Shown here: positions 1-50,490 of the stretch, one piece after another | Numbering within the stretch: position 1 is the stretch's first letter | How the letters are laid out: the number at the start of each line of letters is the position of its first letter | Program-made: the position numbers and the translations under genes | Notes under the pieces: generated by a model | Database searches by the model: none | Seen by the model: only the letters and a program-made list of their open reading frames with translations | Told to the model about the DNA's origin: nothing | Origin: Micropterix aruncella | Lineage: Eukaryota; Arthropoda; Insecta; Lepidoptera; Micropterigidae | Assembly: GCA_944548615.1 (NCBI GenBank) | Contig: OX155980.1 | Coordinates: 4,628,769-4,692,768, forward strand | DNA: 64,000 nucleotides | Reading direction: 5' to 3'

Positions 1-600
1 AAAAGATATCTATTTCAGTGGGTAAGGAATTAAGAAGAGCTATAACCCTTCCCACTGGCCTGTCTACAAAAATATTTGTACGGTGGTACGGCACATTAAA
101 CAATAGATGCGATCTCCTCGCTGTGTAATTTACCGGTACGTACAATTCAAACTTACATAGTATCTCTGGCAAAAAATCGTTCCTTGAATAAGTTTATATG
201 CAAATATAATTAGTGAAATATATCGACGAGTTTCAAGACTGTTGTATCCTACCATTCCTAGCACAAAATCTGACGGAAATAAGTATGGATAAATATTGTA
301 TTTTCTGTAATAAATATATCTTAAAAATTTTCTTTGAATACGCTCTACCATCTGAATGTATTTGTTTTCACTTGTACACCAGATGACCGAGTTATATTCA
401 AGTATGCTTCGGACTAAACAATTATATAGTAGAAACGTTACATGAATATTATTAAACTGTTTGCATATGCGAATAACAAAACCGACCATTTTGCTAGCAC
501 GATTGCAAATATTTGTAATGTGTGCACGGAAGTTCAACTGTGTATCAAATGTAATATCATATGGTTTGATAAGATGTTAATATATTGGTCCGAATTCATC
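1..600 (-). mobile_element. LINE fragment, 3' part of ORF2
   Basis: The minus frame at 130-537 encodes the C-terminal tail of a non-LTR retrotransposon ORF2. It has the thumb-region pattern YNCLVRSILEYNSVIW followed by KYIQMVERIQRKFLRY and MVGYNSLETRR. The same order of motifs occurs in the longer LINE at 2041-6100, at about 2430-2640, so both belong to one clade. Sequence upstream to about 600 adds TFDTQLNFRAHI. No RT catalytic box is included and the fragment runs off the window start. It is almost certainly a dead copy. Confidence 0.75.
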
Positions 601-639
601 ATCCCAGTGACTGGCACAAGTAATCAAGTGCCATGATAG

Positions 640-840
640 GAGAAGCAACCCCAAAGGTAAATTCTATGCCTGGTAAATTCTATGCCTGCAAGAGTGAAAG
701 GTGTTATCAACGTAACAGGAGGACACATTCTATATTAAAACTATCAATCTGTAACTACCAGTACTGTTTTTGAATGTTTATGAACAATAAATCACTTTTC
801 AAAGAAAAAACTCTTTGTTCAATTAATTCGCACAGTACTG
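640..840. mobile_element. Half of a Tc1-type MITE (right TIR kept)
   Basis: The right end reads ATTAATTCGCACAGTACTG followed by TA, matching the terminal inverted repeat of the complete 576-bp element at 56975-57550. Internal sequence at 690-800, around the words meaning 'acacattctatattaaaact', matches 57370-57430 of that copy in inverse orientation. The left TIR is missing. No transposase is present. Confidence 0.6.
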
Positions 841-842
841 TA

Positions 843-1596
843 TTTGTATGGGTTAACAAGCCACGCTTCCCAGCGAATGGCATTTGGCTGCATCAAGCAG
901 TTTCAGTAGTTATCGTTATTATTTTGTATCTAAATTAGGATGGAAATAAAAAATATACCTTTTATATAACAATCGGTTTTGACGATTGAAAAGTGAGAAT
1001 CTTTTTACCTGCCTTTTTTTCACACTTTTTATTGAAATTTAACCAAATATTACTTTCCTGACTTTCCTTTCAATCCTTGTAAGTTTGATATTCATTAATT
1101 AGTATTGAATACTGATTTATAATACGATTATAATATTATAAAAATATTTTTAGGATTTTGCTGCCTGCACTTTGACTTTCAAGAAGTTTAAAGTTTACCT
1201 AATGGATGGCAGTGATTATTAAAAAACTATGTACAATTGTTATTAAAAAAACAATGTCTCAACAAAACTTTATTATATAACATTAATTAACATATTCTAT
1301 GAGCACAAAACGAATACATCTTTTCAAGCATTGTATTTTGCGACATAAGTGACACAAATTGATCACACGACATCTCTAAACTCCATGGACGAATATTAAT
1401 GTAGTGGGTGTTTTAAGTATTCCTCCTCTAGAAACGTTGAACGATGTCAATTTTCCATTTTCACTTAGGCACTATTAGAAAACAATGAGATTTCTTCAAA
1501 CATTGACGTTACTTTAACGATCAAGCTACGATACAAATTGACATTCATAATACGAATTAACGAATAGCGGCAAGAATCGCAGAGTCAAAAGTTAGT
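843..1596. other. AT-rich stretch, no gene seen
   Basis: No open frame, RNA gene or recognisable repeat end was found here. The base composition is typical of the surrounding intergenic or intronic DNA. The 5' exons of PLC-gamma are not in this stretch or anywhere before 6308. Confidence 0.5.
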
Positions 1597-2031
1597 CTAT
1601 CCTCCAATAGGGGTTCTCCAATAGGGGTAATACCAAAAGGAACAATTGCGATTGTTTTGCATTCGTAACATGACTGCAGATATTGTTTCGAAATTTACGG
1701 GCCTGTAAAAGTATATTTTGTTTAAAAAAAATAAACATCCATAATAATCGCTTGGAAATGAAGGTTTCCATGTAATAGATAAAAAAAAATATATTATAAT
1801 GTTTGTGTTCTCAAAAAAATATTTTTTATAAGACCCAATTTCAATCATTATTGTAAATGCATCTTTAGGTGTTGACCGACGTTTGTAGCCTGCTGGCCAC
1901 ATCTCTATTAGATCACTTGAAATATTACACATTTTAAGTGGAGAATTCTGCGAAGTACCTTCCTGTTTATTAAATTTAACGACACCGAGACAGCTGAGGC
2001 ATGTGAATATAGATTTATTGTGTTTATTCAC
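1597..2031 (-). other. Unrecognised 144-codon open frame
   Basis: The frame starts MNKHNKSIFTCLSCLGVVKF and has no motif I recognise. It lies directly downstream (in minus orientation) of the LINE ORF2 stop at 2129, so it could be LINE 3' flank or an unrelated decayed sequence. Composition is AT-rich and no splice context stands out. I would not call it a gene. Confidence 0.2.
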
Positions 2032-2128
2032 TTATTACTAATCAACATAACAGTAAAACCAAGGCATTGAGAAGTAAAATTAATAAAGATATTACCATAA
2101 CTATACAAATAGAATGACAGTTATAATA

Positions 2129-4372
2129 CTAGCTATCATGTAAGAATAAATAATTAATAGCTTGCAATTTAAACAAGTGAGGGTTGGCGGTAAAAATATC
2201 AAAATCTGGTGCCATCGAGTGAATTTCATTTAAGCGCCGCAAAGCACGCGCCAACAAGTTCCACCTCGTAAGGTTAGTGCGCGAGAACGGCTCCGCGAAA
2301 AGATGGTGCGATCGAGCACGGAGATAATTATTTGGTATGAATAGATCCACCTTGGCTAGTAAGCTAGGGTTATCAGTTTTACCACGAATTAGATTGAAAA
2401 CATAGGACATGGTCAGCATTTCTCTTCTGAGACAGAGAGAATTATAGCCAACCATGCCTGTGATAAATGCAGTCGGATACAAAAATGGATAATATCCGTA
2501 CTGCTTGAAGTACAGAAATATCAAAAAACACTTCTGTACCTTTTCCAGCATGAGGGTATAAGTATCTTCATGTGGATTCCAAATAGCTGCATTCGTTTCC
2601 ATGCGACTTCTAACAATCGAGTTGTACAACGTGCGCATAACCCGAATATTATTGAAGTGCTTGGATTGCCGTATCACAAACCCTAGAAGCTTGAAAGAAA
2701 TTGTAGATAGTTGTCTAATATGTTCCTTGAAGTTTAACTTGGGGTCGAAAAAAACTCCCAAGTCCTTGACTTCAGTAACTCTGGGAAGCACACATCCAGC
2801 GATGGAGTAATCATACATCAGATGATCAGGCGATCTTGTGTATGTCATCACTGCACATTTGTTAATATTGAAGTGAAGGTTACGAGCTTGGCTCCATGCA
2901 TAAACTGCATCAATATCACGCTGGAAGAGCTCGCAGGCCTCAGCACTTCCAGTTGATAAAAACAATTTGACGTCATCAGCAAACATTAGACAACGTGCAG
3001 ATGTGACTACTTTACTCAGATTATTAACAAATAAGTTGAATAACAAAGGCCCCAAGTTTGATCCTTGGCTAACCCCCGATTGAGTGTTGTATAGTTTGGA
3101 TTCAAAATTGCCAAATTTAACGAATTGCTGGCGGCCCCCCAAGTAATCTGCGAAAAGTTTCAACAGTTTACTCGAGAATCCAGCAGCAGCCAGTTCTCGG
3201 AGTAACGCATCGTTGTCGACTCTGTCAAAGGCCTTCTTGAAATCCAAATACACGACATCCACTTGTCCCCTTGAGGTGCTATCCAACTCACCAGTAACAT
3301 AATCTGTAAAAACGGATAGGTTGGTAGTTGTGGAACGATTAGGACGGAACCCGTGTTGGGTTCCCGATAGTGTACCGCATAGTTGGGTATAAATTTCTCG
3401 GTGGAGAATGGTCTCGAAAAGCTTGGGAAAGGCTGACAAGACTGCAATCGGCCTGTAATTATCAACCTGCACCTTATCGCCACTTTTTGGTACTGGAGCT
3501 ACTCTAGATATCTTCCACTTATAGGGGTATACTGCAGATTCCAACGATCTGTTAAATATATGCATCAGGGGTTGTATAAAAGACTCACAACATGCTTTAA
3601 TAACATAAGGAGGAACTCCATCAGGTCCAATAGTGCGGACTGATTTCAGCTTGCGTATTGCAAACCGAATATCATCTTTAGTGACACTGCGGACGTTGAC
3701 GCATGAAGAATTTGCGTCACTCGACATAATAGTCACTTCAGCGGCGACAGCGTCTAAGGCCGGTATGTTCGGTAGAAACACTGATGAGAAGTAATTCGCA
3801 AATACATCAGCGTCTGCAGCACCCGAATATGTAGCCTCATTATAGACCACATTATGGGGTACCCCACCAGCAGTTCGCTGACTACGAACATATTCCCAAA
3901 AGCGTGAACTATCTTCTCGGATAGACGTCTCAATATTGTGCATGTACAAATTGAAAGAGTCTTTTATTTTGTGCTTAACTCTACACCGTAAAGTTTCGAA
4001 AAGCTCCCTGTGAAACTGAGAACCGGTCCGCTTCCAGCACTTGTGATGATACGACTTTGATTGAATTCCATGGATAATGTCGCCATTAAACCATTTAGGA
4101 TAAATATACCTATTGGTCAATGCAGTCCGTTTTTTGCTTGGAATGCAGTTATCGAAACAATTGTAGATGACACTATAGAGATAATTAACGCAATCGTTAG
4201 CGTTACTTAAATCGTATAGTAATTTCCAATCAAAATTGTCAAAAAAAGTGTACAACTGAGTAAAATTACAATTTTTAAAGTTCCAGTCATTCCGGAATAG
4301 ACAATTACCACTAGTAGGGCTATACTTTTGATTGTCGCTCGGCTGAATATGCACGCGCTGGGCGCAGTACAA
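2129..4372 (-). pseudogene. LINE reverse transcriptase (ORF2, RT part)
   Basis: A 747-codon frame contains the full RT fingers-palm region. Key stretches are KSVRTIGPDGVPPYVIK, DNYRPIAVLSAFPKLFE, VDVVYLDFKKAFDRVDN (first catalytic Asp), GVSQGSNLGPLLFNLF, CLMFADDVKLF (catalytic Asp pair) and the DLGVFFDPKLNFKEHI primer-grip area. The endonuclease lies upstream in another frame, so this is the intact 3' part of a broken ORF2. The annotated start is simply where the frame opens after the frameshift at about 4350. Confidence 0.9.
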
Positions 4373-5784
4373 TGCTCACATCAATCGGCGGATGGTAGCT
4401 GTCAGCTCGCACCAACTCTATCGAGGCTTCGGATACCGTAACGGTATTAGGTTGGAAATTCGAGAGCACCAGATCTAGACATCGATTATTAGAATTTAAA
4501 ATATTATTATGTTGCTTAAAGTTACATAAAGATAAAAAGTAATCAAAATATTTATTTACATGTTGCGACGCAGAAAACAGATTAAAATCGCCAATAATAC
4601 ATATATTTTTTAACCTATCTGCAAGAAAAAGTTCTTCTACCTTATTTAAAAAAGACATACACTTCATCAGCGGTTTTAGGGGGAAAGTAAACTACAAATA
4701 AGAATACAGGTACATTTCTATATATAAATTTCACACACAATACTTCACCATCAGTTTCATAGCTAGGTATGCGATACGATAAAATGGAGTTCCTCACGGC
4801 GAGGAATACCCCGCCTGCAAAAGTTTGTCTATCTTTACGATAAAGTGTAAAATTTGCAGTCGAGCAAACCTCCGCATCGGTTACAGAATCGTCTAGCCAC
4901 GACTCGGTTACACTAATTATATCGCTATCAATTAAATGTGCATTCTCAGAAAACTGGCGCAACTTAGTTTTCAGACCTCGCACATTTTGATAGGATATAT
5001 TTATGTCACTAGTGTTGCACGGAAAGACGATTCTTTTCGGATAGGCAGTGCGTTTTCCACTCCGAAAGGACCACTCATTAAACATCGCACTTGCAGGCCA
5101 AAAAGTGGGATCCATATATGTGGTGAAAAGAGATTCTGGAACACCCACGATAAACGAATTGTAGTTACCTTTCGCCTTTATCACTTTTTTTACTGTGAAT
5201 GGTGACACAGAATCCCTTTTCTTTAGGTAATTCAATACGTTATCCGTGGTAACATCGGCAGAAACCGACCACACGTGAATGAATTTGCGGGTAACCGGCT
5301 CCACTGTATGCAAATCTTCATCGGCATCACCGGTCCCGCGTATAATTTCCCTCCAATCCCGGCGGGGTTGAGCTAATCGGCGACGGCTAACAGTGACGAA
5401 ACCTTCATCGTCGACGCTAGGGTGCGAGGTCCTAGTAGCATCATTGGCAGCGGCAGAACTGATGCCAGCGGCTGCTAAACTAGTTTCCACTGCGGGCGGC
5501 GATCGCTGGCAGTTCAAGTTTGCGCTCGAAGTCGGCGAATTTGATACTGCGGCGCACGCGGCAAAGTTTTTGTAGGGTGGCGCAGCGCTTTCTAATACGC
5601 CACCTTCAGCTGGTACCAGGTCGGCATCCACGCCAGCATCGATGGACACTGCATCCTTCGTTGGCGTCACTTGGTGCGACAGCGGAAGCGCTGCGGCAGT
5701 GGCAACGGTAGCATTCGCGGTGACCCTCGCCATCGCCCCCAACGATGAACGATCTCGTCCATCGTTTGTTTTTACTATCGACAC
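4320..5784 (-). pseudogene. LINE ORF1 C-terminal part and endonuclease
   Basis: Two overlapping frames, 4642-5784 and 4320-4667, together encode the end of ORF1 and the AP-endonuclease. The first runs from an Ala/Ser-rich part through a nucleic-acid-binding domain (FIVGVPESLFTTYMDPTFW) directly into the endonuclease N-terminus (INISYQNVRGLK, then DIISVTESWL with the catalytic Glu). The second has the GDFNLF box and SYHPPI, where most APE enzymes have S-D-H. ORF1 and ORF2 appear to run together in one frame here, either a real fusion or the result of a frameshift. A further frameshift at about 4660 disrupts the gene. Confidence 0.8.
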
Positions 5785-6088
5785 TTACCGCTTTTGTCGC
5801 TTTTTTCTTTTTTGACGCATTGGTTGCAGCTGGTGTAATTGTTGCGCCTGCAACAACCGACGCTTGCACCACAGCGGGTTGCCTAGCGGAAGTGTTATCC
5901 GTGCCGGAGCAGCCCCCTGCGGCGAAGGTCAGCGTGTCGATTTTCGAGTGAAGATCTTTTATAATGTGCGTCTGCGCGAACACTTGAGCACATAAATCAC
6001 TAACAATTTTTTTTAGTTCACTCAATTCGTCTGCAATTTGAACTTCCTCCATTATAAAAAAAGGAGAAAATACTGCAGCTCGTGACAC
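5606..6088 (-). pseudogene. LINE ORF1 N-terminal part
   Basis: The likely start is the internal Met of MEEVQIADELSELKKIVSD at about 6052, followed by a leucine-rich coiled coil (LKKIVSDLCAQVFAQTHIIK) and a lysine patch (NASKKKKATKA). The frame is lost near 5760, where homologous sequence continues in the 4642-5784 frame. It represents the trimerisation end of a LINE ORF1 protein. Confidence 0.65.
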
Positions 6089-6307
6089 GTCTATAGCCCA
6101 CGACGGTACGAACGTGTATCTCGTTGAATAGTCACAATCTCATGTAAACTGAGATAGCATCGACAAAGCTTGACATTTTCTATCTCAATATCCGACGTAA
6201 AATCAATGAAAGATTAAAGACTAACAAATTAGTTGAGAAGCCTAGGAATTATTTAGCCTTTTCTTAATGCTGTGTGTTTTCTTTATTTTATGTATATTTT
6301 TTTTCAG

Positions 6308-45690
<39,383 letters not shown>

Positions 45691-48177
45691 ATACAGTGCT
45701 TCTAAGGTGTAAAGTGTTTTCCGTTTTCAAGGATTATATTGGTAACAAAGGTAACTGATTAAAACATTTTATTTTATTATTTTTAATGCGTTCAGGATTT
45801 TTCCTTATTTAAAATATTTTTATATACAAATTTTTCTTGAGTTGAAATGAGTTTATTCTATTAATTGTAAGTATTAAACAGCATTTCTATTTTTTAATTA
45901 TGCAATGATTAACAATTACTAATTTTTCAAATGTTTTACAAAACAATATGCGTTAGGAATTTATTAGCCTAATTTTACACTAAATGCTGCTGAACTGGAA
46001 AATCTAAAAGTCTCGAAGAAGTCAATGTTTTAAGTGCTTTAAACTATAGGTAATCTTAAGCCCTTTGCATTGCAAGCAGCCTTGTATAATTAAGTAGAGA
46101 TTTGGATATAGCTTTAGGCAAGCCCTGCACAAGAGTTTTTACTGGTTTACCCACATTAAAAAACCTAATTTCTATTGAATATTCATATTTAATACCATAT
46201 AAACTTTCATTCTTTGATATTGACCCTAAGACTCTTGTGCACTGGCCTGAATTAATGTGAAACCCAAGAAGAATACTATTTTACTGATATTGTAATTGAA
46301 ATGTTTTGGTACAATTTAACTTTAGGTATATATCTTTTTATAAATTCAATGTATCCCAACCAATTTATTTACTGTTTCAAGATTAGAAACTGTAATCTTC
46401 GTGTTTGAACTGAATATACGTACATATTACCAACAGCCCTATTATGTACACTCTCGCAATCCCATGATCTCGAAATGCAGTTGGCACTAATAGTATTGGC
46501 GACCAAACTAATACCAATTTATTTGGCTATCTTCTAATAACATCGTTTTTTTATAAAGGACTGATTGATTATAAAAACTCAGTAATTTAACCAACGGTAA
46601 CAATAATACCATTAAATTATTAGTGCCATCTATCGCATTTTTTATAGGCTGCATACTTCACAGAAATAATACAGTAGAAATAATTCAGAGAAATAATACA
46701 TACTTCACAGAATAATGCCATCTATTAGTCTATTTGAAAAGTGTGCGTATTTATTACATACCAAATTAAAAATGTATATCTTTATGTAAATTATATTAAA
46801 ATAATAAGACCAGTGATTTAAACATTCGTTTGCAAACATAATAATATTTTATACCAACTAAGCGTGTTTAGAGTTTGCCACTAAAGTCACCATATTGAAC
46901 ATATTAATAAATGATTATTCAATTTTTTAACTATGACATTGCGGTTTGTAGTAAAATCCTGGTTGCCAAATTGTAGTACTCTACGTTGTTAAATCAAATT
47001 CTTATGTAATCAATGATAATACTATTGATTATATATAATACGAAAGCAGCAATTGCATTAGTGATTGCTTCGGAAGAGTATTTATAATAGGGCACTAATC
47101 ACCATAGTTCTTTTTCATTTTTTTTTTTTTTTTTTTACTTCAAGACACATTTTATTACCACTTAGCGTTTTATCTAAAAAAAAAGAGATTTTGCTCACTC
47201 CAATCTAAAATGGCTTGCAATGAAATTGTCAATTAGTTCATTGCTCCTCGTGATTGCGTCGTCAAATTGCTTATCTGATTAATGTGACTTACTAAAACAA
47301 CATTATTTAATGACTCAATTATTGCGGTATCGATAAATTAATTAGGAAGTTCAGAGGATGAGTTCAATCAAGATTATCTTCGTTTGTATTGCGTTTTAAT
47401 TGTAACATAATTCTGTAATTTGTAAGTTCTCTAATGTATATTTTCTTAATGATACAAGTTCATAAACCAATTATGTGTAAAATATTTTTTATAAACGCAT
47501 TCTAAAGTGATTCATTTCTTTTTATCATGACGATTTTAAAAATAAAGCTATACACTATAAAACGAAACGAGCATCTTCATCATTGAACTTCTAATAATGA
47601 ACTTATATTGATGTCTTCCCTAGAATGAATTAATATAGCCTAGTGATTTTCATTCATCAGGGTTATTTACTATATACTAATAGAATGATTGATTTTTGAG
47701 ATAGGTTCCTTAGTTAGAATAAATATTTCCCTACCTACTTTCTTACGTCTCTGAGGTAATAATATCTATTATTATTGCTCTAAAATTTCAATATTAATGT
47801 TTAAATCTTAAACCATTAACATAATCTTAATCACAAACATGTAACGTAGGTTAGGTTAACCTAACATTAATGTGACTTGGTTTCATGATATACATATATA
47901 CTTGGTTTCACTCTGTTTTTACATCTCTTCTTCAATGTCAACGCTCATCAGAACAGCATGAAGTCACCAAGTCAGTATTTAATAACCACTTGTTTGTTGC
48001 ATCTGCAACTTCACGATGCAATTCAATTCAACTTTCAATTTCTCACTAAATCACCAGACCCTCCGGTTAAATTTTCTATTAAAAAACTAGAATAAAATGT
48101 AAAACAATAGGAGTTGAAAGTACCTACATCGATTTCTATTCCAAGCGTAGAACACCTTATCGTCATCAAATTTTTTG
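45691..48177. other. PLC-gamma 3' UTR and AT-rich downstream DNA
   Basis: No further gene was recognised. A T-rich run of about 20 lies at 47120-47138. Around 46640-46720 a cttcacagaaataa word is repeated three times. A palindrome taggttaggttaacctaac lies at 47848-47866. Confidence 0.45.
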
Positions 48178-48374
48178 GTAGTTGTCTTTTTTTTGGTAGT
48201 TGTCTTTATTCATAAAAAAAAGATACAAATTACATGTCACAGTTCCCCACTAAGGCTAGTGCCTTTTCAGTGGGTAACTAACAATAATGTGTTTATATCT
48301 GACTTATATTATCTATTACCTATTATACTTTTTTTAACTATTATAACTTTCTTCGTTAAGTAGATGCATTGACT

Positions 48375-48400
48375 TCCTAACCTAACCTAATCTAACCTAT
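48375..48400. repeat. Short CCTAA tract (insect telomere-type motif)
   Basis: Four or five CCTAA-like units in a row (one TCTAA). Shorter ones lie at 48477-48490 and 48583-48598. CCTAA is the complement of the insect telomere repeat TTAGG, but tracts this short occur by chance in AT-rich DNA. Confidence 0.5.
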
Positions 48401-48809
48401 ATCTCCTATCATAACTAGCTGAATATACACTTATAAATGTGCTTTTCCACTAAATTGATATGCCTACTTACTAATCTAACCTAACCTATACTAATTATCC
48501 TGGTATACTTACTTTGTTTACAATTACAATAACAAATGATTACACTAATAAAATGATTCATACTAGATATCTATACTTATGCCCTAACCTAACCTAACTT
48601 ATCTTAATTAGCTTGGTTTACCATAATTATTCTACTTGATGTTAATGCTAATTTAGTCTAATAGATTTTTTACTTGTCACAGTTATGCTACTGCTTTTAC
48701 ATATTTATGCTAATTTACACTAATATAGTTTTTAATTTCTCTGTTATAAAATATCAAAGTCCATATCGGCAGCAGAATTTCAGAGTTAGTTCAGCAGAAT
48801 AGCAGTTGT

Positions 48810-49733
48810 TTATAGAAGTTTCTCCAGGTCACTTTCACTAACTATTTGAATGATGTTTTTGTCGTCTTCGTTTTTTTTAGCATGTATTTTATTGTTTTTA
48901 TACCAGATGTATTTGAAGGTATGTTTTCCTGCTGATTTCGCTTTCCACAGTAAGTCTTTGAAGTAGTGGGAAAGATGTTCGTTGATGTAGATGCGTTGAT
49001 CGTTGCTGGCAGACAATATTTGGTTCGTTAGTGTAATTTTTTTCTTTGAAAGCAATTTATTTCGTCCCTTGATGGAGCGAAATCTTACAATGAGGCTGGA
49101 TTTCTTCTTCGCGTTACGATGCTGCTTCCAATATGCCGTGTCTACGTCGTCCTCCAGGTCCAAGTCCAGCTTTCTTTCGATTGCGGCTATCACCTCCGAT
49201 TCGGATATTCGAGTAGATGTTCCGTTGTCTCCTAGTCCTGGTGCTACTCCAACTATTTCCACTTCGTAGTTAAGTCCTTTTTGCTCCATTTGGACGACAC
49301 GTAGTTTGAGGTCGTCGATCTCCTCCCGATTTTCTTTTACATTTTTATCATGCCCAGCCAGCTGTTCTTGACAGATTACGAGCTCGGCTTCGATTGACTC
49401 GTATTTCTCCTTAAAATGATCCTTGCTCTTGGTTAATTCGTGGATTTCGCGCTGGAGGTCATATATCAGTTCAGACCGCTTATTGAACAGAATCAGTAAC
49501 TCCTTTACTGAGAGACGTTCCAGGTCTTGCTCCTCAAAAGCTGCATCCCTGATAGTGACTTTTGAGCTGCAGCTTCCACATGACCAGTGGCTTCTTAATC
49601 CACGGAGTTCGGCTTCGTCGCCAGGCCCACACTTAAAGTGATATGATAATCCACACTCACTACACTGTAGGAATTCTTCCGTTTTTGTGGAGAGAATTTT
49701 TTTGCACTTGTCACACGCGCGTTTATTAGACAT
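48810..49733 (-). CDS. LINE ORF1 protein with PHD-type zinc finger
   Basis: 307 codons, uninterrupted. Residues 8-56 form a PHD-like finger with CDKCKK, CSECGLSYHFKC and WSCGSC spacing. A long coiled coil follows at about residues 75-150 (LSVKELLILFNKRSELIYDL, EEIDDLKLRVVQMEQKG). A C-terminal nucleic-acid-binding domain (YEVEIVGVAPGLGDN, SSLIVRFRSIKGRNKLLSKK, RIYINEHLSHYFKDLLWKAK) is of the kind found in insect LINE ORF1 and the baculovirus FP-like family. In LINEs this protein binds element RNA. The start Met sits directly before SNKRACDKC. An intact frame suggests a young copy or selection. Confidence 0.85.
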   Translation of the reverse strand: MSNKRACDKCKKILSTKTEEFLQCSECGLSYHFKCGPGDEAELRGLRSHWSCGSCSSKVTIRDAAFEEQDLERLSVKELLILFNKRSELIYDLQREIHELTKSKDHFKEKYESIEAELVICQEQLAGHDKNVKENREEIDDLKLRVVQMEQKGLNYEVEIVGVAPGLGDNGTSTRISESEVIAAIERKLDLDLEDDVDTAYWKQHRNAKKKSSLIVRFRSIKGRNKLLSKKKITLTNQILSASNDQRIYINEHLSHYFKDLLWKAKSAGKHTFKYIWYKNNKIHAKKNEDDKNIIQIVSESDLEKLL

Positions 49734-50120
49734 GTCGGTTTTGCGATTTTATATAAAATTGAAAGTTAGTGAGTGTGGTCGAGAACAAGTATAGTAAGTT
49801 TCACTGGATCAGTATCTAGCGGCGAAACAAAAAGATAGGCCCCGGCTGTAGGTGTCAAGTTTCGGGTCGCGCCAGCACAACAACAAAAAAATAATGGCAC
49901 CGAAACACTTTCGCCGATGGCTTGCCTTGTGATGACCACACAAAAACACACTTCACTTGAATTGAAACACCGAAATTCCTCGAAACTTTTGCTGGATAGT
50001 TTATGAGATAGAAACAAATCGTAGGAATTTATGAACACTGAATAGGGATTTGAGGGGAGGGTTACGAAAAAAATCGTAGGAAATTAGGAGCAGTTGACGC
50101 GACCGTTTGGGACGGCTTGA

Positions 50121-50490
50121 TGAACTGAACCTGAAAAATTCAAATACACAATTTAATCCAAAGGAAAGAGAAACCATGCATGTATGTATAGCCATAAGTT
50201 TACCACCTACCAAATTATTTCACAAACAAAATAACTTCACAGTTAGTTAAGAAGTAATTAATAATTTCATGTTATTGAACAATTAAATAGAGTGATAATC
50301 AAAGACTAACCTAACATGTTATACTTCGCTAATAATAATATAAAAGTAAAATAAAATATCTTGAATAGGACAATAATGGTAATTAAAACTAAATCATATT
50401 AGTTGACTTAAAAATGAAAAGTATTTTTCGTGTTATTTATCTTTTGTGTCGTTTACAAAGTAGTGCTTCTATGATACCTAAAAATTGTTT
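50121..50490. other. Spacer before the satellite
   Basis: AT-rich, no gene or repeat recognised. Confidence 0.4.

Larger units (their letters stand above)
2041..6100 (-). mobile_element. Nearly full-length APE-type LINE (ORF1-EN-RT)
   Basis: Reading on the minus strand, this element has an ORF1 region (about 6052-5000), an apurinic-like endonuclease (about 5000-4320) and a reverse transcriptase (4372-2129). ORF1 starts MEEVQIADELSELKKIV, a heptad-like coiled coil. A low-complexity Ala/Ser part follows, then a nucleic-acid-binding domain starting FIHVWSVSADVTTDNVLNYL. The EN shows ISYQNVRGLKTKL and GDFNLF. The RT shows GVSQGSNLGPLLFNLF and FADDVKLF. Frameshifts near 5760, 4660 and 4350 break the reading frame, so the copy is probably inactive, though the divergence looks modest. 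The motif set fits the Jockey/CR1 group, and exact clade placement needs a tree. It lies upstream of the first visible PLC-gamma exon, hence probably in its upstream intron. Confidence 0.88.
48178..50120 (-). mobile_element. ORF1-only LINE (HAL1-like)
   Basis: An intact ORF1 (48810-49733) is followed on the minus strand by about 600 bases of AT-rich sequence. It then has a LINE-type 3' end, ccttagtggggaactgtgac, with an aataaa tail near 48205 and a duplicated aaagacaactacc unit at its extreme end. No EN or RT lies between ORF1 and this end. This resembles half-LINEs in other animals that keep ORF1 and depend on a partner for RT. Confidence 0.65.
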
